64,000 nt of DNA from Ashinkailepas kermadecensis (GCA_034440615.1 JAOTOM010004030.1:67001-131000), one strand, 5' to 3'; numbered from the stretch's first letter, positions 1 through 12,745 are shown. The notes: generated by a model from the letters alone, not told the origin. Translations and numbers: made by a program.

Positions 1-1106
1 GGTCGTTCGCTGGAGCCACCAGAAAAGTCTCCTCCAAACCCCCGGTGCACATATCCACAGTTCATCGCTGCCGGCCACCGGTCGGATTCCATAGCGGGAG
101 GAACTCTTGCCGGCCCGTGAGGCGGTCAGCAGCCGGTGAACTCGTGTAGCGGTGTACACCCGTCTGCACAATGTTCATGCTTTTCAGTATTTCCGACAAG
201 GTGGAATGGAATTGCGCTTCAATGCGGTTTCATTTTTCAAGACGTCATCGCACTATCGTCTGAATCGACAAAAAGGCGTCGATAAGATTTAACAATGCAG
301 ACGAAGAAGTCGGAAATACGCTTTTACGACTCCTCTTGCTACCGGAATAGGAGGCCTTGGAAGGTCGAGTTTGATCGAGCATTTTACTTTATTTGCATTA
401 TATATATGAGATTTTGATTGAACATTTACCCTTTATTTTTATTTTTCGTAGAAGTCACTTGAAACCAAACACTGGACGAAATCCAGGAATACATTTTGAG
501 GGAGGGTTGCTCACTAGTAGGCCCATGCCAGCGGATTTCAGTTCTTAATTTGCTTCTTATTAAGATGCATTTATCTAGGACACCTCCCTCAGTAGATAGT
601 GAACGGAATTTGGGAAAGCATTTTAGAGGGATAGTAGGCACCTATATCTGCTTTCCTCCTGTGGAAAAAGTCGGTGGCTCCGCCGCTATATATGGCGAAT
701 TGTCTCACGAACCGCCGAAGCTTCCAGATCTCGCACTCTATATATTGTCTGAAATATCACTTACTTAGTAGGCGAAAACGCAGTGGGAGCTAATCTATGC
801 TTGTTTGCAGTGCATGTTGGTGGGACGGAGCTGAGTCACCACACGCACCACACTTGACTCCCGACTATATCGACCCGTGGACAAGAGCCCAGACCAATCC
901 ATGAACTCAGTCGGCATTCTGGAACATTCCGTGAATATTCCGGGCTATTCCGCCAGTCGTAAAGAGCTTGCGTCGGGATACCATGGAACGGAGAGAACAC
1001 ACCTGAACTGGGAACTCCGCGTCCGCGACTTCCATCTGAGCGTGCCAGCGGCACCGAGCTGCCATCTACCGGACGGTAAGCAAACACACAGAGACGCGAC
1101 TGGTTT
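1..1106. other. Unannotated unique sequence
   Basis: No recognisable gene, RNA or tandem repeat was found. Open frames here are all about 100 codons or shorter, overlap each other on both strands and resemble no family I know. Confidence 0.5.
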
Positions 1107-2038
1107 TAACACGCGCCCTGGAGGGCCTCTGAGAATTACGCGCACTGGAGGGGGGGGCGGATTACGCCCCCCCCCCTAAGATCTCGGCTCCTAGTAAAGC
1201 TGGAGGAACGAAATTCGCAGGGTGGATGGGCACGGTAGTGAACTCTATTGTGTGCAATTTTCGTGACCTTAGGTCAATATCTTCAAGGTCAAATGAGGTC
1301 AGATTGGCAAAATTTTCCGGTTTTGCGTGGCTTGGCTTGTCATCGTTATGGATCTCTGTGATTGTGTTTAAATGCTCAAAAATGGGCATCAATGATGTTT
1401 TGGACATTACTAATGATGCAATGCAGATGATAGACCCAACATTTGACCTCAGGTCACCTACATAGCACCACTTTATCAGGTCAGTTACCTGTTCCAGTTA
1501 CCGGAACCGGCCGCCCGCCCGACTGCTCCGTCGGGCAGCTCGGAGCAATCGGCTTCGTGAAGAAGGGAGTGAAGTACATGAATAAAGTATGGAAACGCAA
1601 TGATAAACAGTACAAATGACAACCAGTAGTGCATTTATGGCAACATTCCAGTTGATCAAGTTTGGTTCCATTAACTTGTTATGAACTTGACCTGACTTGA
1701 CCTTAGTGACCTAACATGACCTTGAAACTATACAGCATATCAATATGCATCAAACAAGTTCCTAGTGTTGCCTAGAACACTTCCCTTTAGTCAGTATACT
1801 GGGAGCGCATCTGCGCCGATTTTTGTGGTCTGGCGCTATAACATTTTTTGATTTTAGCGGCCCCTAACTTGAAAAATTTTCGGGCGATTTCCATTTTTCT
1901 TCCTTTAAACGACGCGCCGTTCATTTTTAAGCAGGTACACCGAAAATCGCGTATATCAACCGGTAAAATCTGCAGTTATTTGCGAAAAACCGGAGGGGTG
2001 GGCGGATTTCGCCCCCCCCTCTCCAGTGCGCGTGTTAA
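1107..2038. mobile_element. Inverted pair of GC-hairpin ends, possible DNA-transposon relic
   Basis: The left end (about 1107-1175) carries AACACGCGCC, then ACGCGCACTGGAG followed by a G run, CGGATTACG and a C run. The right end (about 1985-2038), reverse-complemented, reads AACACGCGCACTGGAG followed by a G run, CGAAATCCG. The ends are therefore inverted copies about 930 bp apart. Each end is also internally palindromic (G run, CGRATTWCG, C run). No transposase frame lies between them. This could be one non-autonomous element with terminal inverted repeats, or two copies of a small hairpin element in opposite orientation. I saw no clear target-site duplication. Confidence 0.5.
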
Positions 2039-2040
2039 GC

Positions 2041-3010
2041 AGTGCCCCAATGGCAGTGGAAGTTAGGGGAAAGCATTTTGTGTTTGCATTTTACCAATTG
2101 ATTCAGCAATTGTAGGAGGTCTATATCGACATTTTGCGACACAGAATTGCTGAAGGAACCTTACCGTTCCTTCCCTATTAGTTTATGACGCTCCATTCAG
2201 GAATTGTGGTGCGAAATATAAGCAGTCTCCAGAGGGAGTTTACCTCCTTAGAACCCGAAAGACGCCCCTCTGGCAGGTTCGATTAGACCCCCTTGAATTG
2301 CTCAGCGAAAGGTATCCCTCTGATTAGAAATGGCGCTCATCTGGGAGACTCGAGTGCATCCTATTACTTTTTTCTCAGCGAAATGCTCCCCTCCGGCAGA
2401 TCGGAGTTCACCCCCGTTGAAATGTTTTGGAACAAGAGGCCCCCCCCCCCCGGAGAAATGGCGTCTTCTTTGCGAAATCCAAGATGCGTAGTGGTATAGT
2501 GCAGGGTGGAAGTTCTTTAGCCTCCATGGAGCACCCATCACCTCCCCCTGGTGCACCCATCACCCATCACCTCACCTCTCTATCTTGAAATGGCGGTTAC
2601 GCTAGTCTGTACTCCCCCAGTCAGTTGCGTAGGTATCTAACGTAAATAACCAACATAGCTGGCCATCTCTGGCGGGTCAATCGGTCACACTGGGCTTGTC
2701 AGGAGTATTGTGTTGCGACGAATTCTGATGGGGGGACGGGAAGATGTTTACGTCCATTTGTTTTCACGCAACGTCATTAGCGTAATGTTAAATTGCATGA
2801 AGTTTGGGGACGCGTTTCGGTGATGAATCCAGGGGCAAGGAGTTCATATGGCCCAGATGGCCTGATTGGACCGATAGGGATTATAACTGAAAGCTGGCAA
2901 GGATTATTGCCAAGGTATGGAGACACACAAACCACGCCATTATGCTCCTTCTCATGTATGTTTTCTTTCTCTTTTTATATTTCATTCTTATATCTTCTGC
3001 GACCCACGAG
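2041..3010. other. Unannotated sequence with weak degenerate repeats
   Basis: There is no gene I can support. Around 2240-2460 phrases such as CTCAGCGAAA followed by CCCTC recur irregularly, which suggests a decayed tandem or composite repeat. The rest looks unique. Confidence 0.35.
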
Positions 3011-3179
3011 GGTCGCGGTGGCTCAGTCTGTATGGTGTTGGGCTCTTGATCAAAAGATTGCGGGGTCGAATCCCATAACTGGCGGGATTACCGAGTCCAT
3101 CCGCGAAAAATCGGCGTGAGAGGTTGGCGACACTACACGACCTAACAGTTGAATGCGTGGTAGAAGAACCCAAGGTTCT
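3011..3179 (+). mobile_element. tRNA-derived SINE
   Basis: A tRNA-like head has an A box (GTGGCTCAGTCTG) and a B box (GGGGTCGAATCCC). It is followed by a tRNA-unrelated body (ATCGGCGTGAGAGGTTGGCGA) and a 3' tail ending AGAACCCAAGGTTCT. The same head, body and tail recur at 48404-48573 on the minus strand with nearly equal length (169 and 170 bp). Partial copies lie near 36374, 44348 and 27103. Two full copies with matching ends mark it as a dispersed SINE and not a tRNA gene. Confidence 0.85.
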
Positions 3180-4045
3180 CCATACCCACATCTTCTTCTT
3201 CTCCACACCCACATCAGCAGCTCAGAATCATAATGGGCAATGTTTTTTTTAAAATCATTATATTTAAACAACCAGAAAGCATCAAATCTTTCTCAAAAGC
3301 ATCGAAGGTTCTCGTCAATTTTCCTTGGCAGAATTCATACGAACACGACGTAATTTTCCACCAGGGCACTTCCACTTATAATTTGAGCAATTCAGCACAG
3401 CGCACCACACGTGCCCGCCCGATGCCACAGTCACATTCGGCGTGTTTACTGACCCAACAGACTGTCATGGCTGACACGTAATCAGCCGTTGGCTTCCAAT
3501 CCAGGCACATACATCATCAATGGGTCACTGCTGAAGACCACCGGTCGGTGGCAACGGGTTACCGGAGGATTAATGGAATACTTAAATAGACCAGAACGCT
3601 CAGAACCTTGACGTTGATTCGCGGTTACGAATGGTTGTTGTGTGTATAGGGGTGTCATCCTCCTTTACCCTTTGCGAATGTTCGGCACCCACAATGATCT
3701 GTGAGCTTGACCATTAGGCGCCTGTTGGTATCGAGTATGTACTATCGAAATATTGTTCAATGGCGGACGGTTCAAATTAGCATAGGATGACCTTTAACTG
3801 GACTGGTATTAATCTTAGGATTATAATTCGAGCATTGTTGTAATGAAACTATGTTCTAATCTTAAGATTAAAGATATTACAGTTAACAGCCATTCTACGC
3901 TAATTTGATGCTATCTAAAATTTATGTTTGAAATATAAAAAATAAATAATATCCATAGCCACAACAACGTAGCATCAACATGTTTTGCTCGGAAAGGATC
4001 AACAAACTAATTTCGGCCATTCACACCAGGGAAGCATTGCGATCA
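3180..4045. other. Unannotated unique sequence
   Basis: No gene or repeat array was recognised. A perfect 14-bp palindrome, TAATCTTAAGATTA, lies at 3857-3870 in AT-rich DNA. Its role is unknown and it may be chance. Confidence 0.4.
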
Positions 4046-4047
4046 GA

Positions 4048-4125
4048 TCATTGGCGTAGGAACCGGGGAGGGGGAGGGGAGGGAGGCCAGCCTCCCCCCC
4101 CCACACACACAATTTCGGACCAGCT
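4048..4125. mobile_element. Possible transposon terminus
   Basis: The phrase ATTGGCGTAGGAACCGGGG is followed by a purine-rich G run and then a C run. It resembles the GGCGTAG...GGGG termini seen on several families of animal DNA transposons. A related phrase, AGTGGCGTACCTAGAATTTG, occurs near 61781. No partner end was found nearby, so this is only a suggestion. Confidence 0.3.
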
Positions 4126-4807
4126 TATCATTGATCCCAATGGATTTTGGCGTTGCATAGACATAATTGACTTCAAAACGGCTCTTGCTCCCTCAACTTC
4201 CGGACAGCTCCTGCCTCACTGAATCAGATAGATGACAAACAAGATCATTTTCTCCTGTGCTTCTTTTGTCTCTGCTATTTATATTCCTAGATCACGCCAG
4301 GGCAACATTAGCAATCGGTTCTGTACGGAAGGCTCATTATACGCATTGGATGAATTCGGGCGACAGGCAGCAAACATCTCCTCAGAGATATTTGGAAAGC
4401 TACACCTCATGTTCGGGGTGGTTGTCCGGCGCTCTCAGGCGATACCATCCGGGACCGATGTGACACGAAACACCGCCGCCCGATCCGTTCCCAGAAGTCG
4501 CCAGACAAGCTCCGGCTGTTGGCGAGAGTTGACGTGTTCGAGAAGCCGACAAAACTCTCGGAGCCGCCGACGGATCAGCAGTTTGAGCCGTCAGTCAAGT
4601 GCAACTTCCAGCGAGCGTCTTGACTCGCTTAACACCCATGCTCGCGTCAGCTCGAGACAGCGCTTCCGGCCGAGTTCGACGAATGCGGCTGCGACGAGTG
4701 AGGCGGGTCGGTCGCAGGGCGACTCGGCCAACTCCTGCCGCCTTCACGGCCCGCCGGCCGCCGACAGATCGCGCCTCGACGCTTCTCCGAAGCCGCTGGC
4801 CGCCTCG
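4126..4807. other. Unannotated sequence before the 29-bp array
   Basis: An open frame runs through 4232-5356 on the plus strand, but most of it is the translated minisatellite that follows. The non-repetitive first half is rich in Arg and Ser and shows no recognisable domain. I do not call a gene. Confidence 0.4.
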
Positions 4808-5292
4808 CCGGGCGGCCGGTGCCACCTCACCCACCGCCGGGCGGCCGGTGCCACCTCACCCACCGCCGGGCGGCCGGTACCACCTCACCCACCGCCGGGC
4901 GGCCGGTGCCACCTCACCTACCGCCGGGCGGCCGGTGCCACCTCACCCACCGCCGGGCGGCCGGTGCCACCTCACCTACCGCCGGGCTGCTGGTGCCACC
5001 TACCGCTGGGCGGCCGGTGCCACCCACCGCCTGGCGGCCGGTGCCACCTCACCCACCGCCGGGCGGCCAATGCCACCTACCGCCGGGCGGTCGGTGCCAC
5101 CTCACCTACTGCTGGGCGACCGGTGTCACCTCACCCACCGCCGGGCGGCCAGTGCCACTTCACCTACCGCTGGGCGACCAGTGCCACCTCCCCTACCGCC
5201 GGCCGGCTAGTGCCACTTTACCCACCGCCGGGCGGCCGGTGCCACCTCACCCACCACCGCGCGGCCGGTGCCACCCACCGCCGGCCGGCCGC
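4808..5292. repeat. 29-bp GC-rich minisatellite
   Basis: About seventeen imperfect units carry the core CCGGGCGGCCGGTGCCACC followed by TCACCCACCG. Because 29 is not a multiple of three, each reading frame cycles through all three phases and encodes a 29-residue super-repeat. This explains the long overlapping open frames here. Confidence 0.9.
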
Positions 5293-6040
5293 GGAGTCGT
5301 CACCTCCGTCGACAAATCGACTCGGAACGGCGCGCCGGCCACGACCTCCTACTTAGCGTAACCACTCGGCGACACCCTAATCAGGCCGGATGACATGTTT
5401 GCCGGGTAATCAGTGGCCCAAGTGAGGTCGGCTTCCGTCGGCCGTCCGGCCACCACCTGGCGGTGGCGCGGGGGCGGGTTGCGCCGCCGCCGCCCACAAG
5501 CCTTTCGGTGGCTCCGCGCGCCGACCGGACGCGGCCGCGGGAGCCGCCAAATTGCGCGCCAATTTGTGTAATGTTTGTTTTACTGTCGGCGGCGTGTTTC
5601 CGATGGCGGTGTCGGCGGCCTGGCTCGCGCCGCCGGCCGCCATATTTAATGCAGCGGTCGGTCGGTAACACACTACATGATTACGCAGTGCCACAAATTA
5701 CCGACTGCATTATTCAGATGCTAATTGTGCGACTCTGATTGGACTGCTGCGGCCAATATGGCGGTCTGCCGGGGGTTGCCCGCCCCGGACCATGCATGTT
5801 TGAGCAGCTCCGCCGTCCCGCAGGCGCCCCACGTCGCCGCCGACGATCGTCGTGACATCGACGAGCGACGATGACTCAATTTCCGATGGGGGCGCGCCTG
5901 TCGTGCCTTCAGCGTGTGATCGCGCCTTTCGACCGCGCTCTGCTCGACACACGGATAGCCGTGTAAAATAGCACGGCTGCAACAGTGTCTTGTAGAAATT
6001 CAGCGGCGCAACAATGGCGCTGAAGCGATTTTCAAAAGAA
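5293..6040. other. CpG-rich unique region
   Basis: From about 5300 to 5960 the DNA is dense in CpG and GCC/GGC triplets without clear tandem structure. It could be a CpG-rich promoter-like region or simply part of the GC-rich repeat landscape. No exon was recognised beside it. Confidence 0.35.
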
Positions 6041-6390
6041 GCAGGCATAAAGTCATTAAGTCATAAAGTGTTAAGGCTTAATAAGAGCCACAGGGGCCCA
6101 TCTGGATTAAGCCTATCTGGAAAAGGTACTAGAAATGTACATACTCTCACCCCAATCAATCCCTTACCTCAAGTCCCTAGGAAGCTATATATCGCAGCCT
6201 ATCTAGCACCAATTCACTTGCTATTGCATAACACACTCCCATTGTGCTACCATAGACAATCTCATCAGTATCACATCCCGAAGGAAGGTGCTGAATCCAC
6301 TGCTAGGTACACCCTGTATAAAGTTATAAAGCATTTAGACTTAATAAGAGACCCAAGGGCCCATCCAGTTAAGTTTGTAAATGGAAGATA
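6041..6390. repeat. Imperfect direct repeat next to the LINE 3' end
   Basis: Segments near 6045-6110 and 6315-6385 share TTAATAAGAG followed by CCCA/CCACAG and GGGCCCATC. They are about 270 bp apart and diverged. The position is downstream (3') of the minus-strand LINE, so this may be LINE 3' untranslated sequence present in two pieces. Confidence 0.45.
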
Positions 6391-6621
6391 ATATAAGCCT
6401 GGTAAAAAGACCATCCCACATCCTGAAGAACCAGTCCTCCAATATCCAACACACCTATCAATGCCTATCTACCCTAGCTTTCCAGCCCTATTCCCCTGAT
6501 CTCTCTTAACACATGTGGATTGAATGCCTTATCAATAATTTTCAAACTGCATCCATGCCTGCTTAAAGGGGTCTGTGCCGTGCACACTTACTTAACATAC
6601 ATCTCACCCGTCCATCACAAA

Positions 6622-8252
6622 TTAGAACTCAAAAACAAGATTTTCCTGTCTAAAAAAATTATCCACCCTACTTTTAAATACATTAAATGAGGAACTCCCC
6701 ACAACATCAGCAGGCAGCCCATTCTACTGATCAACAACCCTTTGACTGAAGACCTGTTGTCGCTTAACTGTCCTACACCTCAACTTGTCTAACCTGAGTT
6801 GATGACCCCTATGTGATACTCTAAACTGAAGATCGCCACTTAAATTGACCTGATCTAGTCCTTGAACAATTTTGTACATTTCAATCATGTCCCCCCTTAA
6901 TCTCCTATACTTGAGTGAGTACATATCTAATGCCACAAGCCTTTCTCCATATTTTAAGTTACCTATTCCACTGATGAGTCTAGTTGCTTTGCGCTGCACT
7001 CTCTCTAACTTGTCTATATCGTTTTCTAGGTAGGGGCTCCAAGCTTGTACAGAATATTCCAAGTGGGGTCGCACATATGCTAAGTACAGTTTTTTCATGA
7101 CTTCCTTGCTCTTATACATCACACTTCTATTAATGAGTCCCAGCATTCTGAGTGCCCTGTTCCTAGCTGAGCTACATTGCTTTTCTGCTTTAAGGTCTTT
7201 TGAAACCAACACACCTAAGTCCCTTTCCTCTTCAATAACATCCAGTTCCCTCCCTCCCATTGTATATCTGAAAGTCTCACCTCCAGACCCCAGATGCAAA
7301 ACCTTACACTTGTCATAGTTGAAAGACATCTGCCATTGATCAGCCCACTTTTTTAGGTCCTGCAAGTCTAGTTGAATATTTATAGATTGATCACAACTGT
7401 TTGCCACTCCTACCAGCTTGATGTCATCCGCAAATTTGAACAGTCTATTCCTCAGCCCTACCTCAATGTTATTAACAAAGATGATAAAGAGAAGTGGCCC
7501 TAGAACAGAGCTCTGTGGTACTCCACTCAGAACATCCTTCCAATCAGATTTACATCCATTTAACATTACCCTTTGTTTCCTTCCCCTCAACCATGCTTCA
7601 ATCCAACCTAGAACTTTTCCAACGATCCCATGTTGCTGTAGTTGATGAATTAGCCTCCCATGTTGAACTTTATCAAAAGCTTTGCTAAAGTCCAAGTACA
7701 CAACATCTATCCTGCTTTGATTGTCTACTTCTTTAGTAACATACTCCATGAACTCCAAAAGGTTAGTTAAACAAGACCTTCGAGATCGAAATCCATGTTC
7801 AGTATCCCGTAAAAGATTGTGCCTATCAAGATGAATCTGAACATTCTGTTTAACCAGATTTTCTAGTACCTTGCAAACTATTGAGGTCAAACTGACTGGC
7901 CTGTAGTTCCCTACACACTTCAGATTTCCCTTTTTGAAAATTGGTACTACATTTGCATTTCTCCAATCTTCATGCACTTCAGAATATTCCATAGACCGTC
8001 TGAAAATTATACCTAGGGGAACTGCTAAAGCTTTAGCACACTCTACTAAAACCCTAGCATATATATGATCTGGTCAAGAAGCTTTATTAGGTTTTATTTT
8101 CTGCAACAGCTTTTCTACAGCTTCTGTAGTTATTGTAAGATACTCCAACCTATCAACTGCCATGGCATACGATTCAGTTGTTTCTATTCTACCAGAATTA
8201 TCTTTGGTAAAGACTGATGAGAATTGCTTGCTTAGGGATTGCACAATATCAT
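6622..8252 (-). pseudogene. Truncated non-LTR retrotransposon (CR1/L2-like LINE) reverse transcriptase
   Basis: The minus-strand frame encodes the reverse-transcriptase core and C-terminal region of a Jockey-superfamily (CR1/L2-like) LINE. Visible motifs are WRNANVVPIFKKG, NYRPVSLTS, DFSKAFDKVQHGRL, GVPQSSVLGPLLF, FKFADDIKLVG (the catalytic FADD) and the late ...RSVMYKSKEVMKKLYLAYVRPHLEY segment. It starts abruptly at about 8252 (DIVQSLSKQFSSVF), so the endonuclease and the N-terminus are missing, as expected of 5' truncation. Two in-frame stops interrupt it: TGA at about 8074-8076, just before PDHIYARVL, and TAG at 6724-6726 within VVDQ*NGLP. After the second stop the homology continues to TAA at 6622-6624. 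The PQSS in place of the usual PQGS is a further sign of decay. It is a dead copy, with the FADD core still intact. Confidence 0.92.
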
Positions 8253-8424
8253 GACATCCATGCCTGCAGCGTCCCTCTACCGAACATCGGGTCGCAAGAG
8301 ACGTCCAGTTAGTGCTGCGGCAAAGCCTTAAGCGTAACGGACGAAGTGGGGCGTGGGAATGATGAGACTGATCCGACACCCGTAACTGATGTCGAAAGCC
8401 CTGGTTGCAGCTGCTCAGGGAATT

Positions 8425-8850
8425 CAGTGGCATAGTCTGCCGCTGGTGGCTACTCGTGATAGGCGGAGGCATGATTTCTCACTGACGGATACTCGCGATA
8501 GACGGAGGAATAGTCTGCGACTGAAAGACACTCGCGATAGGTATAGGAATAGCCTGCCATTGACGGATACTCGCGATAGACAGAGGCATAGTCTGCCACT
8601 GACGGATACTCGCCATAGGCAGAGGCATAGCCTGCCATTGACGGATACTCGGGATAGGCAGAGTAATAGTCTGCCACTGACGGATACTCGCCATAGGCAG
8701 AGGCATAGCCTGCCATTGACCAACCAACAGGACTCGGGATAGACAGAGTCCTGGTCTGCCACTGACGGATACTCACCATAGCCCATAGCCTGCCATTGAC
8801 GGATACTTGCGATAGGCAGAGGAATAGTCTGCCACTAACTGCCACACGTG
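8425..8850. repeat. 39-bp minisatellite
   Basis: Roughly ten units contain CTGACGGATACTCGCGATAG followed by ACAGAGGCATAGTCTGCCA variants. The period is 39 bp (13 codons), so open frames with 13-residue repeats appear on both strands. They have no domain features and are not called genes. The array begins about 170 bp beyond the truncated LINE 5' end. Confidence 0.9.
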
Positions 8851-9141
8851 ATGGGCAGTTGCGACCTGCTACTGCCGGTTACTCGGGGAAGTCAAGATAG
8901 TAGGAATAGACAGGCAGTGACGTAGTCTGCCAGCGATGCCGACACGGTAGGCCGGCGGCATGTACATCCATTCGAGGTTCGCCGTCAGCCTGATGATCAG
9001 CGTGTACACTGCGGCAGTGACGGCTTTGCCTTGTTGATTAAACACCCTTGTCACTGAGCACGTCACCAGTTGAACACGGAGCGATTTAGAGTAATTGCTC
9101 ACACACCTGGAACTGACGACCTCCGGTATCCGGGCAGTTAC

Positions 9142-9240
9142 GATCCCCACCTTGGTGCACACTGTCGCGGTGCAGCAGGTCGTTGCGTAGGTGTCAATCC
9201 CCACTGCGGTGCACACTGTCGCAGTGCAACAGGTTGCATA
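9142..9240. repeat. Two-copy tandem duplication (about 54 bp)
   Basis: ATCCCCAC, GGTGCACACTGTCGC and GTGCA(G/A)CAGGT occur twice in tandem with a few substitutions. Confidence 0.75.
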
Positions 9241-12200
9241 ATATTTGCATTGAAGTGAGCGCATTCTCTGTTTAAAGAACATGATCTATAATGGATCTTG
9301 GTGGTGACTGTCCAGCCGGCTCTGGGTGAGGGCCTGCCTGCCAAGCGCGGCTTCTTTCTATGTCATGTCACGTGACTTGCTCGCCCCGAGGCCGGATGAC
9401 CGCTTGGCCAGAATCAGTCCGATAGAAAAGGTGTTTCTGGCATTTCCCCTCACGCATGAAGTCACGCTGTGCTCTGGACACGTGGCACCCACCTCAGCGC
9501 TTACTTTGGAAACGGGGGCACGATATGATTGAAAGCCCTTGATCTTCAAATCACCAGCCATGAGGACCCATTTGATCATACAGCTTAAATCCACCAAGAA
9601 GACCCATGGAAGTGTCGCTCCGAACGGTTGTATGCAGCGCAAGCTGAGCAGGAGTAATGTGGTAAGTACAAAAAGAGACGTCACTCAGTGGCAAATACGT
9701 CAATTCGACCCTTCGGCTTTGTGTATTTTGGCTTCAGATACCAATTTTCTTGAATGGCATTGGAGACCAATTTTGACAAGATTGCAACCAATTCAAGCCA
9801 AATGAATGTACTTTACATTGCATATATGACGAAATTGCAGGTAAATTTTCCACAATCGAGCTCCTCTGTCTACATGCGTCACACATATAAATTCACAGTA
9901 CCAATTGACGAAATAGGCTTTCATTTTTTCCGACATCCCAGCACTTCCACGAAAAGTGAACGCAATACTGTGACTGTCTTCACATGCTGCCTACAGAGCG
10001 CAGTTGTGCTCGATCCAAAAGAGACCAACCAAGGTATGATGGCCGATCCTGTGCCTGGGGAACGGGAGAACCATAACCCTCCTCTTGTCCTCACTTGCCC
10101 AACGCCTCTAATGGCGCCTTATCCTGGTTTAGGTATTAAAGTTTCGACTTAAATGGCACATATTGACATATCCCCTTCTTAGTTCGCATGACCTATATGT
10201 TCTTATCTCTTTCAGTATTTTTAGGATCGATGAGAAGGCATAAAAGTTGGCCCCAAACTGAAGCTGTTCGAGCTTAAACCAGAACTTCAGTCAACTGAAC
10301 CAATTAACTGAGGCCAGGTACTGAAGTTCTACACCTTGCGTTTTTGCTTATTTCGTTAGATTGTGTGAGCACTGCTGTAATTAGAACAGATGTCACTGCT
10401 GAAAAGAACCTGTTACTATTGATGTCTCTATATGTGGATGGCTGCAATATCCTTCATGAGGCATTTTATGAAGGTGGTGTTTTAAAAACTTCGTGTATCA
10501 CGTACTTAGAATGAATTGCAAGTCTCGAAATGCACGCAGCGTAACAGAAGTTCTTCACCATGCAGCATAAAGCTGGATGCCTTGAATCAGACTTTATTTA
10601 GCACCGCACTCGTGCAATCGACTCATGGTTAGGCGTCATGAGCTGACATAATACCGGTGGCGCCGCTCTGGTGGTGGGTTTGTGAAGGGAAACACCACCA
10701 GGGTGTGCTTGCTATGATTAATGCTATATTCTAGTTTCTAGAGGAAATGCAAGTAATTTGCAATGGTCAAATTTGAACAACATTGAAGCAAGCTCTCTTA
10801 TGATGTGTAGTTCGTTTTATTATCAAATCATTTCATCCTGTCACTTTGCCCTTAAAGTGAAATAGGAGCAATTGGCCAATCAGCATCTTGTAATAAAAAC
10901 ACGTCATACATCTTCTGTGTGATGTGCTGACAATTTCCAATGCTCTTATCTAAAAGAAAATCGAACGTACTACATTTTGATATCATCTTGAATAACATCC
11001 ATGAAGGTTTAACCCTGTCATTTTTGCACTCAATTCCAGTATTTGTGTTCCAAATTATCACCTTGCATACCTTTGAACTGTATATTAGATGTTCTACATT
11101 AGCGAATTAATTTTCAATGGTATCAAATAAACCGGCATAAAATCAGCTGCCTTCTCATGCCATACTTGACCACTTTTATACATATCTAACCCTGTCATTT
11201 TTCACCTTTTGACATGAAGCTTTCCGGCATGATTGAGGTTCTGGCATGGCTCGATGCACGTCAAGCGCCGACAGTAGTTGCCCAGAGGATCCGTAGGGCC
11301 GCCGAGCGGCGGCACGACAAAAAGTAAAGTTCCAGCCTTGATCAATATATACTAAGCAACATCGGCTCTGCCACGCCAAATTGGTATAGGAGAAATTCAC
11401 GGTTGTAGATGCATTCTTTCCATTCAACGCCCATATGTGTAATGTTCTTAAACAATATCGAGAAAACCTGTCGGCATCATCTTCAATGGTGGCGGAAATC
11501 ATGTCAGGCATATCGCCTATCGTTTCAAGTATGAAAATATGCCTGTAATTTTGGCGTTGGGGCCCATTAACGTTAAGGTGATGGTTCCGCGCCCCACCAT
11601 ATCCGTCAATGGCGGGTGGTCAGCAGCGAGTCGCGGGCCGCCGGTGGCCCGCCTTCTATGGCGGAAAATAGTTCCAGGAGACAATAAGCAAAGTAACAAT
11701 ATGCGCAATGTAACTCTGTAAGTGGCAATGCAATTGACGTCTGAAGGCAAGCTAACTTTCATAAATGCACTTCCCATCATATTTTATGGAGACAGAATAT
11801 CATAAATTGTAACTATATTCTTCATGCACACACTAGTGAGCGTCCGGGAGCGCTTGTCGCGGGCGCATATTTCAGAGTTCTTGAATGGCATCAAGAACCT
11901 ACCTGTTTTCTTTCTTTACTGGAGATCCCCGATGTCCGCATTAACATTGCGTCTGACGCCTAACGGGCAAATGTAATGCCTTTGAGTTGCTTTTGTGCAT
12001 GTGCGTACCGGGAAATAACCACTACGTATCATATATCGGAAACCTGAGCCTCGGTATGGCTACGCTTCCGACAAATCCGACAAACGGTAGGGTCATTGTA
12101 GGTAACAGGCGTCTCATTTTGCTACTTTCCCATGCTCTGACTATGGATCTTCCAACCTGGGCACGACGACGCAAGGAGAAATCCGAGCTAATGGCGTCTC

Positions 12201-12369
12201 AACGTCTTGACGTCATGATCGTCTCGATCGTATCGTGACGTCATGACGCTACAGAGCCAGTCTTGCCATTGTGATTTGATCGGTTCAGGTATTGCAGTGC
12301 GGAACCGCAGAAGGCATTGCGAGACAGCCTCCACTGACATTGCGGCGCAGCGCATACTGGGATTACAGG
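9241..12369. other. 3-kb unannotated unique stretch
   Basis: No gene, RNA or clear array was recognised. The longest open frames (9754-10152 plus; 11176-11511 minus) lack recognisable motifs. Two CRE-type palindromes, TGACGTCA, occur close together at 12208-12215 and 12236-12243. An isolated unknown exon cannot be excluded by eye. Confidence 0.4.
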
Positions 12370-12405
12370 ATAATTCGGCAGATAATTCGGCAGATAATTC
12401 GGCAG
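12370..12405. repeat. 12-bp triplicate
   Basis: Three exact tandem copies of ATAATTCGGCAG. Confidence 0.9.
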
Positions 12406-12492
12406 ATGTTTGGTGTAAGCTATTTCGCCGGGTACCACATTCGTCGAGTTCCTTGCCCACAAGCTAACTTCACCTGGATGGCTTCACCTTCA

Positions 12493-12745
12493 CGTGGCGT
12501 ACGTGGAGGCAGGTATCTTTTCTTTACAGCAATAGCTCACAGACAACCTTAGGCGTTATAGGTGCTGCCCACATGTGCCGTACGTGGAGGCTTGAAATAT
12601 CTTGTCTTTACATGAACACTTCACAGGCAACCTTAGGCGTGATAGGTGATGCACGCATGTGGCGTATATAGATGCAGGTATCTTTTCTTTACCGAAATAT
12701 CTCATAGGCAACCTTAGGCGTTATAGGCGCTGCCCGCATGCAGAA
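12493..12745. repeat. About 83-bp tandem repeat, three copies
   Basis: Each unit runs from GTGGCGTACGTGGAGGCAGG through TCTTTAC to CAACCTTAGGCGTTATAGG. Three diverged copies start near 12495, 12577 and 12660. Confidence 0.8.

Noticed and set aside
4232..5356. 374-codon open frame
   Set aside because: Most of it is the frame-cycling translation of a 29-bp minisatellite. The remainder has no domain.
6724..7992. Intact 422-codon gene
   Set aside because: It is the reverse-transcriptase part of a LINE. Homology continues past both flanking stops, so it is a pseudogene fragment.
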